In this document: positions 12,901 to 22,100 of the stretch, in pieces
Layout of the letters: every line of letters begins with the position of its first letter
Position numbering within the stretch: the first letter of the stretch is position 1
NCBI GenBank assembly: GCA_019648995.1
Contig: BLXT01007988.1
Location: 1,061,868-1,094,071 of the forward strand
DNA from: Plakobranchus ocellatus
Taxonomy: Eukaryota; Mollusca; Gastropoda; Plakobranchidae
DNA length: 32,204 nt
Direction: 5' to 3'
Notes under the pieces: model-generated
The model's database searches: none
Told to the model about the DNA's origin: nothing
The model's input: only the letters and a program-made list of their open reading frames with translations
Translations under genes and position numbers: made by a program

Positions 12901-14278
12901 TGCCATTGATATGAAATGCAGCCAGGAAAATCTGATATGATTTTGAATATAAGCACTGAATAATTGCATAAATTTATTGCTTTTGTAAGTAGAGTTAAAT
13001 CAATAAATAATGCATCATTGTAATAAAATTAGCTTCATTGAGATTCTATATGACCTAATTTTGATGGAAGCTTGATTTCTTCTTGTTGCACTTTAAAGTT
13101 TATTTCTTTATGTTTGTCTCTTTTTCGGACAATATTCTTCCATAAGAGTCAATGATTGGAGGAAAAATATTTTAAATCGCAGCACTTTTGAGAAAGCCAT
13201 AAGCTGCCTAAATATTTTTGCAAGTTTTTTAGGATGAGGTGTAACATTTTGGCTGCTGATATAATTTTAAATAGGCAAGAATTCTTAACTGTGAAAATGG
13301 TACCTCCACTTTGACATCAATTATCTCATAGTGACAGGGCAAATCTAATGCAGACTTTTTAAAGGAGGAATACATTACTCGATGCCTGCTAATGTTTGAA
13401 TCACAAGATGCTCATACAAAATAGGCAGATTCAGGATATCTGAGTTTCTGCGCTATGGTTGTTAAAAAAAAAAGTCTTGCTGTTGCTCATTTTACAGTAA
13501 CGAGCAGTTGGAAATCTTTGAGTTCATAGCTGGGGAATTAAAAGAAAAAAAAAAAGAGTGACTCTTTTTGGAATGAGTTTGTATTGCTTGAAATTTTCTT
13601 TGGAGCTATTTTATTGGACTGTTGGTTTTTTTTCTCTTCAGGTTGACCTGGAATCAGGGATGCGTTACGAGGAGGCATACTATGCACAGGTATGATGCCT
13701 TTTACATTCACGTAATATACCTAATATAAGGGTGTCTTTCTAACCTTAAAATACATGAAAACAAACAAATCAAAACAACTTTTGTCTTGAAAATGGAAAT
13801 GATTTCCCTGTATTGTTTTTAGTGACCTCAGGATGAGAATTTCGCATTGATCATATTAGAAGTCCTAGGAAAGGTTTTCTTACACTACCTGGTGTTGAGG
13901 ATTGGAATCTTATCCCATGACCTGAAAAGGTCAACAAATTTGAGGAAAGTGCTTGGGGCTGAAATCAATTCAATTGGTGCATGCAGCAGCCCTATTGTAG
14001 CAATCAAATGTACTCTAAATTGTAATTCTGTAAAGCTCTGCACCGATAATTTATAGATGTTGAGAAACATAAGAACATTTTGAAAATACTGTGATGGATT
14101 TTACTGTCTGAATTCTTCCCAAAATGTGGAACATTTCTGATATCAGGAAAAGAAAAAATAACAGAGTCCTCTCCAATAATTATGTATGCCTTGTTTGCAG
14201 GTGATTCCTACTAAGGATAGAATGGAAGGTCTTGTGGCTTTCAAGGAGAAAAGGAAACCCAAATACCAAGGACATTGA
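762..14278 (+). CDS. Copy 1: mitochondrial enoyl-CoA hydratase, AUH/ECHDC2 family (8 exons, 307 aa)
   Basis: Exons join as 762-927, 3543-3610, 4182-4269, 6326-6505, 11200-11444, 11808-11858, 13642-13689 and 14201-14278. The 924-nt frame has no internal stop and all seven introns are GT-AG. Residues 1-38 are basic and hydroxylated with no acidic residue, which suits a mitochondrial presequence. The crotonase fold follows: FCAGADLKER at 105-114 supplies the oxyanion hole, and GGGLE (E157) and TETSLG (E177) supply the two catalytic glutamates, 20 residues apart as in rat enoyl-CoA hydratase. SRRLSG, FPGAGG and APIAVRL resemble ECHDC2 more than AUH. Unusual residues are V-N in place of the usual K-N in exon 2, and C and K in LCSEVPKIF, where copy 2 has R and G. 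By family it should hydrate an enoyl-CoA in the matrix; the true substrate is unknown. The start is the first ATG after an in-frame stop, with A at -3 and G at +4. Confidence 0.93.
928..3542 (+). other. Copy 1 intron 1
   Basis: 2615 bp, phase 1, GTAAGT...ACAG. It begins with a cluster of AGATCT/CTAG words (963-1001) and contains the ~140-bp-period minisatellite at about 1665-2215. The rest is AT-rich DNA with A- and T-runs in which I see no gene. Confidence 0.88.
1665..2215. repeat. Degenerate ~140-bp-period tandem repeat, G/A-rich on + strand
   Basis: Four imperfect units. A 'gcaagag'-type anchor occurs at 1706, 1854 and 2133, with a weaker match near 1987, giving spacings close to 140 bp. 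Each unit has a GGGA/GGAGG-rich head, then the anchor, then a tail resembling 'gtttgattac.aaggataagac'. A run of G near 2106-2122 belongs to the last unit. The open frames on the minus strand here come from this purine bias. Confidence 0.6.
3543..3610 (+). CDS. Copy 1 exon 2
   Basis: 68 nt, 23 codons with the split glycine, residues 56-78. It shares AVMSMR with copy 2 and then diverges. Where copy 2 has KNAMSRNM, matching the family's K-N-[AS]-x-S-x-N pattern near the CoA site, copy 1 reads VNSMGYSF. Acceptor ACAG, donor GTATGT. Confidence 0.88.
3611..4181 (+). other. Copy 1 intron 2
   Basis: 571 bp, phase 0, GTATGT...CCAG with a T-rich tract before the acceptor. No repeat or gene seen. Confidence 0.88.
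4182..4269 (+). CDS. Copy 1 exon 3
   Basis: 88 nt, residues 79-107. Carries the helix [10 protein letters not shown] and the strand leading to the oxyanion-hole motif ([14 protein letters not shown]). The basic residue before SEVP and the glycine before the FCAG motif, both present in copy 2, are replaced by C and K. Donor GTGAAT. Confidence 0.92.
4270..6325 (+). other. Copy 1 intron 3
   Basis: 2056 bp, phase 1, GTGAAT...TTAG. Most of its central part is the probable solo LTR at 4482-5399. The rest is AT-rich with A-runs (for example 6165-6183). No gene seen. Confidence 0.88.
4482..5399. mobile_element. Probable solo LTR of a retrotransposon
   Basis: About 918 bp starting TGTTGGGGC and ending GTCCCAACA, so the ends form an imperfect inverted pair (8 of 9 bases) with the TG...CA termini typical of LTRs. 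The flanks, CTATC before and CTACC after, match at 4 of 5 bases, as expected for an aged 5-bp target-site duplication. Its texture differs from the surrounding intron: fewer long T-runs and more C and G. It has no long open frame. A TATAAAG at 5273 and an AATAAA near 5235 are present, but their order does not fix the orientation. A terminal-inverted-repeat DNA element is a less likely alternative. Confidence 0.62.
6326..6505 (+). CDS. Copy 1 exon 4 (oxyanion hole, first catalytic Glu)
   Basis: 180 nt, residues 108-167. Begins GADLKER and contains [12 protein letters not shown] and [11 protein letters not shown], where E157 is the first catalytic glutamate of the family. It ends within a serine codon (phase 1) at a consensus donor, GTGAGT. 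Confidence 0.95.
7127..7138 (+). repeat. Target-site duplication, left copy
   Basis: The 12-bp word CCATCTTTTTCT lies directly before the SINE and is repeated exactly after it at 7299-7310. Confidence 0.85.
7139..7298 (+). mobile_element. tRNA-derived SINE (copy A)
   Basis: 160 bp flanked by a perfect 12-bp duplication. The head resembles a tRNA-type RNA polymerase III promoter: an A-box-like TGGCACAGTT at 7152-7161 and a B-box-like GGATTTGAGCC at 7205-7215. The body includes CTGGCCTGACGGAGG and ATCACCTTGTTGTGGAC, and the 3' end is an A-rich tail after TACAC. The same body occurs at 24416-24571, showing it is a dispersed family. It is in the same orientation as the host gene. It is not a functional tRNA gene. 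Confidence 0.85.
7299..7310 (+). repeat. Target-site duplication, right copy
   Basis: Exact repeat of 7127-7138, immediately after the SINE tail. Confidence 0.85.
11200..11444 (+). CDS. Copy 1 exon 5 (second catalytic Glu)
   Basis: 245 nt, residues 168-249. [18 protein letters not shown] holds E177, the second catalytic glutamate, followed by TQRLPR and [19 protein letters not shown] and RRLSG resemble ECHDC2. It ends AAT|GTGAGA, a donor with T at -1; copy 2 has the same unusual T. 59 of 82 residues match copy 2. Confidence 0.96.
11445..11807 (+). other. Copy 1 intron 5
   Basis: 363 bp, phase 0, GTGAGA...TCAG, with several T- and A-runs. Nothing else seen. Confidence 0.9.
11808..11858 (+). 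CDS. Copy 1 exon 6
   Basis: 51 nt, residues 250-266, reading [17 protein letters not shown]. The APIAVRL start resembles ECHDC2, where copy 2 has GPIALRM. Donor GTTAGT. Confidence 0.93.
11859..13641 (+). other. Copy 1 intron 6
   Basis: 1783 bp, phase 0, GTTAGT...TCAG. AT-rich with homopolymer runs; no repeat family or gene recognised. Confidence 0.88.
13642..13689 (+). CDS. Copy 1 exon 7
   Basis: 48 nt, residues 267-282, reading [16 protein letters not shown]. 14 of 16 residues match copy 2. This is part of the C-terminal helical region of the crotonase fold. Donor GTATGA. Confidence 0.94.
13690..14200 (+). other. Copy 1 intron 7
   Basis: 511 bp, phase 0, GTATGA...GCAG. Short overlapping open frames on both strands at 13847-14070 show no similarity to anything I know and are taken as chance. 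Confidence 0.88.
14201..14278 (+). CDS. Copy 1 exon 8 (C terminus, TGA stop)
   Basis: 78 nt, residues 283-307 plus stop. Contains [11 protein letters not shown] and [13 protein letters not shown], the C-terminal signature shared by AUH and ECHDC2. 24 of 25 residues match copy 2. Confidence 0.96.
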   Translation: MIPTKDRMEGLVAFKEKRKPKYQGH

Positions 14279-14338
14279 GCATTGCCGAGATTTCATCATG
14301 ATCATGATGAGCATGATTATGTTGTTACAAGTGTTTGA

Positions 14339-14344
14339 AATAAA
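14339..14344 (+). other. Polyadenylation signal of copy 1
   Basis: A canonical AATAAA 61 bp after the stop codon, implying a short 3' UTR with cleavage perhaps around 14355-14375. Confidence 0.65.
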
Positions 14345-14379
14345 AAGTTAAGACCCTTATGTTATTTGCAGTCCACAGT

Positions 14380-17300
14380 TTGCAAGGAGATTTTTATTTA
14401 CAGAAACTATATATACTATTTTTAATCCTATCATCTATTCATCTAAACAAACAATCATTGGTATATTTTTTTGTTGTTGTTCCTCTTTCTACCTGTACAT
14501 TCAGTCAGAGATTACAAAAATAAGGAAATCTTAAGATAAATAAAAAGAATATAATATGTCATATATTTATCTTATATCGTTTTATACAGTCATTAAAAAA
14601 ATTTAAAATCTCATTCTGCAGGACTACTTCCTAAAATATTCTCAATTCTCATAATGATGATTTTCTTAATGTAAGGCATAATATTTTTTTTCAGAAGTAA
14701 TATTTCATATTTTGAATTTAAAAGTTCTGTTCTAAGTTGCAAATATCATGTTTCCAAATTTTTTTCGTTCCTTATAAATATTATTGGGCATTTTGGGATA
14801 TCACATGCTTTCAACAGTGGTTTGACATTTATTTATGTATATATTAAGAAATGTGTATCTGGGCATATAAAATTGCATTTGAGTGATAAATTGCACGGCT
14901 CTTACTTTCAGTATTTGAATTCCTTAATATACAATCTCTTATATGGTGCTGAAAAAACAGTCTCTCTTGAAGTTAAAGTGTTATATTACCAAGTGTTGCT
15001 GTTTTTTATTTGATTATTTATGCAAAAGAAATCCTCTCCCTTTCTTTACTTTTATCCTATTTTTACATACAACTGAGAACAAAAACATATACATATAAAA
15101 ATTATTTAAATATATTTTATTACAAAGAAATCCTACTCTTGTCCTTCAGTGGCATTACAAAACTGTTGGCAAGTTTATTTTAAACTTCATTNNNNNNNNN
15201 NNNNNNNNNNNNNNNNNNNNNNNNNNNNNNNGGTGTTGATTGTTTTTGCAAAGGCAAATATGTCATACCTTTGCCCTTTCTGTTCTTTTCAAATATTAAT
15301 GTGCATACAAATATTAGCTCAATATATATTGAAAAAAGATATGTAACAGAAAAAAAAAATTTGGAACATATTAACAACAAATGAGATGCTTTTTTGAGTT
15401 TAATCACCCAGTTTATTACTCTCAGCTGTAGTAATTATGAGTAGAGTTTTTTTAGTTCAATCATATGACAGGGTTGTAATCTAAACATTTTTATGTATAT
15501 ATGCACTGTTGCGCTAAAAGCACAGAACTGCTGAAAAAGTTTGTTTTTTCTTAAACATCACGAAAAAGGTAAAAAAAAGATACTGCCAGAAAAAATTCTG
15601 TTTTTTTGTTTGATATCGTTCAGATTCATCTAGGATTCACCAAATTATATTGAGTAATAAATGCTTAAAAGAATAGTTTAAAATGATAATTCAACATTCA
15701 CAGGACCCTGATATTCATGTTAAAATAACAGAAAGATGAATTATGAGAAACAAATGTAAGAAAGTCGCTTGTTTTCCCAGAACCTAAGGAGATTAGATCC
15801 ACCAAATTTACTTTCCATTGTATTAGTAAACACTGAGCAGGAGTTTTCTAAACTCAAACAATGGACATGAGGCAAGAAAAATCAGAAAATATTGTTTTAC
15901 ATTTTAATTAGGATAATTCTACTTACCTTTGAAGAAAGCAATACATTTTTGTAATTACTTATAATTAGACAGTGAATCACAATACAGTTATGATTGTGAG
16001 TGGCATTATTATAGTTTGTAAAAACAAAAATGAAAGAGGTCAAAGACATTTGCTTTTGTCTTGTTTTTTAGTCATGCCATTTATATTGGTGATTGTTTTA
16101 GCACAAATGTCTTGTTCACATTGTCTATATAAATACATAAATTTATATTTTATAATTTTTTTTCTGAATTAAAAGTACAAGAGAACTGAAAATATATCTG
16201 TTATGAAGTATGTTGCCTTTCAGGTTAAGGCCTTAGGCATATATTGATTTCACTTCAACAATCTCGATAATTTGAGAATGCCCTTGCATTTATTTTTTTA
16301 TGTTAATATTATTATTGTTGTTGAATAATAAAGAAAAATAATATTCATGTGGTGTATTTGTTATTTTTGTGGTAGCTTTGTGTATATCAAAAGTTTTTTT
16401 TTTTTTTTTTGTGGTAAAGAAAAAAGAGGACAAGTGAATCATTCAAATGCCATAAACAGTTATGGATTGGTCATGATAATATGAAAAAAGTCTTTTTAAT
16501 ACTCCGCAATAATCAACTACACACTTATCCAACAAATATGACATGTGTTGTAAGGCTCAAATGTACTGCCATCGACAAGCTTAACATTTGAACCACTTTT
16601 ATTCTCTATAATAAAGAAAGAATACCTACACTACATCGCATATGAGTGTCAATGCTACATTGAAAAAAGAGAGGCATTAAAATTCTGTTATTTGTTAACA
16701 GCAGCATGGCTTGAGCTTAACAATGATAAATTATTTCAAGAAAATGAATTTACATCAGCAGGAATTTAATGTACGAAAGTTATATTAAGAGGTGGCCACT
16801 AAAACCACAATGTTATTTTTAATAATGAGACACATCTTTTTAGTCGAAAGTCGCCAAAAGGAGCTAAAAGTAGATATTTACATATGTTACATAAAACTTG
16901 TTACTTAAATATTTCAATGTCTATTTGGACTTCTCAATGAATTTTAAGTGACATGAAATGAGGAAAAATAACATCTTTTGGTACCGAAAACTATATCCAG
17001 AGCCCAGTTCTAATGAGTCAGATGTTGTAAATGCCATTTTTTAGAAAAAAAAATTGTTAAGCTTGATTTTCTTACTTTTAAATGCTTTTATCTTGCCACA
17101 AAATCGGCATCTTTTCCCCCTTTGCAAAGCTTGCAGCATCCAGTTTGAGGCCATATCAGTGTTTCAGTATGTTGAGATGCAACTACTCATTCTTCTAACT
17201 GATCTTAAAACATATGGCTGAACTTTGACAAAAGCCTAACTTTTGCCAAATCTCATCGCAGTTAGCAAATTATTTTCAGAAAATTTACTTTATTTCTGTA

Positions 17301-18265
17301 TTTCTTTCAGGGTAATTCATTAGTCAATAATACCATTATCTGGCATGCCTCTTTATGTGGCCTAAACAATATCAAAATACAATAATATTCCTATAGAAAG
17401 AGTTAAACTGAGCCAATAAAACAAAAATGGAAATCTCAAGGATAATCTATTATGAAAAAAAATTAAAATGCAAGTACTTTGGTATGTTGGTGCCGGGTTT
17501 TCTTTTTTGTTTTAGTAAAACGATGATCCAAAATCTCACAAGAAAGTGGGCAGATCATAAATCATTTGAGATATAATTTTATGGAGGAAATTCATGAATG
17601 AAATAACAAATCCAATTGCAGTCACATGTCCTGAAATTGAATATAAAGAATGATCTCGTGAGAACAGAACACATCATTGCATCATGATACCTGAAAGGAA
17701 GGACACTAGGTCTATAGCAGAAGCTCATAGATAAAAATATTGATAGACCACATTTTCTATTTCTAGGATACTTGTATCTGCGTAGTTTGATAATGCAAAA
17801 TACTCCTTTCAATAAAGCGCCAAGTCTAAAAAATTTATGTACAAACTTCTTGATAAACATATAATAATCCTATCTCTGTTTGTTTTCTTTTTCTCTCATA
17901 CAAATGGACTGATGCAAATTTCATGAAAGTTAAAAGACGAAACCAGATAATATTATACTATAAAAACAATAATAGAAGCTAGTGTAAAAATTGATCAGTA
18001 ATGAATTTAAACTAAAAAAAAAAAATAATAAAAGAATGAAAAATTATTGCAATTCATGTACAGCAAAAACGCTGTCATATCAAAAACATTTAAACCAAAT
18101 TATTCAAATACTCAAGCTGTTTTTTTTCTTCTTGTAATTACATCACACCACAACAACGGTAAACATCCACAATAACAGCCGCTACTTTAATATAATATCA
18201 AACCCTACAATGACAACATCAACATCACCATCGAAAAGAATCACTACTACTATAACTACTACTAC
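14380..18265. other. Intergenic region between the copies
   Basis: AT-rich DNA with many A- and T-runs (for example a long T-run near 16395-16410) and an assembly gap. I see no exon, RNA gene or recognisable transposon. The 60-90-codon frames here are AT-rich chance frames. Confidence 0.7.
15192..15231. other. Assembly gap (40 N)
   Basis: Forty consecutive unknown bases. The flanks are ordinary AT-rich intergenic DNA, and the true missing length is not known. Confidence 0.99.
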
Positions 18266-18270
18266 TACTG

Positions 18271-18323
<53 letters not shown>

Positions 18324-18353
18324 GCAGCTGCTGCTGCTGCTGCTACTACTACT
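18255..18353. repeat. Compound (ACT)n-(GCT)n microsatellite
   Basis: Structure: (ACT)5, GCT, (ACT)17, GCA, (GCT)6, (ACT)3. It lies about 0.63 kb before the copy 2 start codon. The threonine/alanine open frame across it is repeat translation. Confidence 0.95.
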
Positions 18354-18530
18354 TTTGCTGGTGCTGTGGCTTCTTCTAAAATTGCGACTGCTATAGATAG
18401 TTGCTGCTGCTGTTGAGCTACTTCTGTTGCCTCAAAGGGGAACTGCTTTGTTTGATTGTATTACCATAGTCACTTTTGCCATAATCAATGATTTACGCTT
18501 CTACTGGAACTGTTGCTTTTGGCCTATCAT

Positions 18531-18610
18531 TTTTTCTCCTTCTCGCGGTCGTCCACCGCCTCCTTCTCCTCCTCTTCTTCTCATTCTGTCTTCTCCTCCT
18601 TCTTCTCATT
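18531..18610. repeat. CT-rich (TCC/TTC) tract upstream of copy 2
   Basis: A pyrimidine-rich stretch on the + strand built from TCC and TTC triplets, broken by a small CG-containing patch around 18545-18560. It lies about 0.37-0.45 kb before the copy 2 start codon. Confidence 0.8.
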
Positions 18611-18981
18611 ACGAGTAGCGTTGTTTTTGATGATCATCATTACCATCTTTATTTTGAGGTTATCCATTTTGCACTTATGTCTTAGGCCAAAATTAATCGT
18701 TGCTTTATCGCAAGTTACATCGTTAACTGAGTGATAAAATTTTCACTAATTTTATAGCTCGGCATGGAATGGATGATAAACACTACTACACTAAAGGCAA
18801 AGGGCACGAACAAGAAAAAGGTCAGAGTGTAAAGGTTACTAATGCCGAACTCGCATCTACAGGTTCTTTAGATTACTGGGGCTGTGGAAGACCTGGACGT
18901 AACTTACAATATATCCGTTAAATTTTAGCTTATGAATTTTGAAAAGAGATAGATCTAGATCCAAGTTTCAGTAGGAAAAGA
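18611..18981 (+). promoter_or_regulatory. Presumed proximal promoter and 5' UTR of copy 2
   Basis: Holds an in-frame TGA at 18940-18942 and a TAGATCTAGATCC word at 18950-18962, just before the start. No convincing TATA box. The transcription start is not determinable. Confidence 0.4.
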
Positions 18982-19159
18982 ATGGCAGCAACATCTGTAA
19001 GACGATTTCAGTCAGCTGTGACACGGTTCTGCTTCACAGGAACACATCGACCTCTTGTCACTAAATGGTTCTCTTCCACTAGCAGTGAGACAAGCAGTCA
19101 GCAAGAGCAAAGCCCAGAAGATGAATTTACGCTTTCCATGCTTGATGGGGAACGAGAAG
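18982..19159 (+). CDS. Copy 2 exon 1 (start codon, presequence)
   Basis: 59 codons plus one base. [16 protein letters not shown] is arginine-rich and amphipathic-looking, followed by a serine/glutamine-rich linker and LSMLDGERE, where similarity to copy 1 begins. The donor is GTTAAG, weaker than copy 1's GTAAGT. Confidence 0.9.
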
Positions 19160-22100
19160 GTTAAGAAAGAAAAAGTGCTCCACTGCTTCAGTTGTTGAGT
19201 CATTAGTTTGACAGCTATTTATGTCCTTTACCACAATTTGTTAAAAAATCATAGACCTATAGAAATAATTTTTTTTTTAAAAAAAAGGAAAATGTAAGCT
19301 ACTTAAATCAATGTTTTGTAATCCTAGATCAAACCAGTTTTCCCAAAACTATAGAAAGTTTAGATCACAGAGAACAGGACATCGAAACTGAACTGTCCCA
19401 ACTCAAAAAAAAATTAAGAAATATACTCAAATTCCTTAACGGCCTTAATTGAAAGTACATGTGATTTTAAATTTAAATTTCAAACAAAATATCTGACAAG
19501 GTAGCAGAATTCATCAGCGTTCATAGCAGAAGACACAGGTATAATGCTCTTTGAAAAAATAAATGTAATCTTCAGTTGCAATTTGTGGTCGAGATGTATT
19601 TTAATCCACCATTTGATTTATAATGTAGCTTTATGTCTTTCAACTTAGAAGATACAAGAGAAAGAATTAAATCTAGAAATACCTCAGTACATTCATTCAT
19701 TTAATTCGTCAATGAAATCTGGTACATCTGGTACATCTGCAGTACATTCACTTCTCTAAATCTTTTTGATGAAATCCGGTATTATCATAGTACATTCATT
19801 GTTTTAATTTTTAAATCCATGGTTTTAATTCTGCTTATAAGATTTAATTTGTTTTACTTTTAGTGAAACCATAGGTTTCGACTGTACCTATCAGATTAAA
19901 TTTTTTAATGAAACTCAAGGTTTTGACTCTACTTATCAGAGTGATACCCAAGACAAATAAAACTCTTATCTGAAGTAAATTAGAGGTATATGAAAAAGGA
20001 GCTATATTAAATGCTGAGTGGTAAATAATTTTTCTTGTTTTCTGTCTATTATGTGATTATTATATATATATTTTTTTTAGATTTCAAGTGAAATTATACA
20101 CTTGCAATCCTTTTTGTTTAAGGTATGACTCTAAAATATATCTTTGAATGTACTGTATTGCTCAGATTGCATACATTCACCCTCCTTATTTTCCACATTT
20201 TGTCCATCATCCTTTTATAAATAGGCATTGCTGTTATGTCAATGAGGCGGTTTAGGTACAAAAATGCCATGAGCCGAAACATGATCCAAAGGGTATGTCA
20301 GTTTTATTGTTTTATGTAAATAAAAATTAATATTCAAAATATTTGTATGGTCTTTTGTCATGAATTAAAAAATAGACAAAGGTAAATCCAGTCATCTACC
20401 TTTGTTTATTACAATATAAATTCTAGTGGTCCAGCAACAAGAACTGCATAGTGAAGCCCATGAAAATTTTGCAAGGAAAATTTAATCTCTGCTAGTGCAA
20501 TTTTGATAATGATGCGATCCCAGGAAACCTATGAGTTGATGAAAGCCAACATTTTAAACACTTTAATACTCAAATCATCACTATGGAAATATAAAAAAAA
20601 AAAGTGATTATTCATTGCAACGTAAGAAAATAGTTATTTATAGTAGTTAACTTTGAGACTGAAAACAACTAGATGGCGCAAACAAATTCTGAAATACATG
20701 TACATGTACGATATCAGGATCACATATTGATGTATAGAAGAACTGAAAAGAAGACGATAATTTTTTTCACAAGAAAATAACATTATGCGTGCTCTTCAAT
20801 GTATATTACAAAATCTTCTTTTTAGAAATTCACAGTTGTTTTGAGGCGACCCCTAATGGGTTGAAAATTGCATTCTTTTCAGTGCTTTTTTTCATAAAGT
20901 TAAAGCCCAAAATCTTGGCACGGAGTTTTGATATCTCCATCCCATTTACACCATAGCAAAGCTTATTAAATTTGCAGTTTCTGACTGTATCCGTAGTTAA
21001 AAAATGTTCAGAAAATAATTTCCCACTTCTTTGGATGGGTCTGAAGATAATTTAGCTTTTAACTTTATGGCGAGTGTTGAATAATAAAGGATTAATTCAC
21101 TGATGAATTATTTACTGCGAACAAAGTCCTGATGACTTTATAGGTAATATTTACATCATTTTTGACAGTGGCTATGATACTGAGAGTAAGCTAACTTTCT
21201 GTTTTTCATTTTCTAGTTCATGGACTCAATGGAAGAAGTAAAATTCAACAGTAAGATTAGAGTTGTGGTGCTTCGAAGTGAGGTTCCTGGTGTCTTTTGT
21301 GCAGGTATGCTCAAATTTGTGGCTCTCTTAGTCTTAGCAAAGTTTTTACAATGTGCCTTTTTTATCTTTTTTGTCTATGTTTCTCAATTTCCTGACCTGC
21401 TTTTGAATATGGCTTAATGTCAAATCGTGATTTTGAGATAGGATTCATATTTTAAGTTTTTATTAAAAAAAGAATATTGGTTTCAAGCTCAATAATTATC
21501 TTTGCACATCAAACTTTGAAAAACAAATCAGTGCTATTTTTTTTGATAAGGAAGTTTAGAACTGATAACTTACATTTTTTATGGATTGCATGTAAAGCTT
21601 TAATGCAAGATTAACATAACTTTATCTGATTGAAATGCTTGTAATGAAGTAATTGGAATCAATCCTTGTTTTGTCAACTTTTAACTTGTGTTTTATCTAG
21701 GTGCTGATCTCAAGGAGAGGATAAAGATGTCGCCTAAAGAAGTGGGTGCTTTTCTCTCCAAACTGCGTCATTCAGTATCTGAGTTCCATAACCTTCCCAT
21801 GCCTACCATTGCAGCTCTTGATGGCTCTGCTCTTGGTGGAGGATTGGAAGTAGCTTTAGCATGTGACTTGCGCACAGCAGGCAAGTTTGCTACATAAAAT
21901 CACATGCTTTACTGGACTATACCATTGTAAGATTTAACATTACTTCAAAAAAGCAACTTATGAAGAGAGAAAAAAATGAAAAGGATTAGATAACAAGTTT
22001 ATTTGATGTTATTCCTCCGATTCCAGATTTCGTTTTTTGTTGATTTACATTTCTGAAAATGTCATTCTCTGACTGTTTTTTATATGACCTCATAAGTCTA

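Noticed and set aside
18210-18416. Threonine/alanine-rich open frame
   Set aside because: Produced by the ACT/GCT microsatellite.
21881-21886. A GT donor at 21885 as an alternative end for copy 2 exon 4
   Set aside because: It would add four bases, break the frame into exon 5 and make the exon differ in length from copy 1; GC at 21881 fits on every count.
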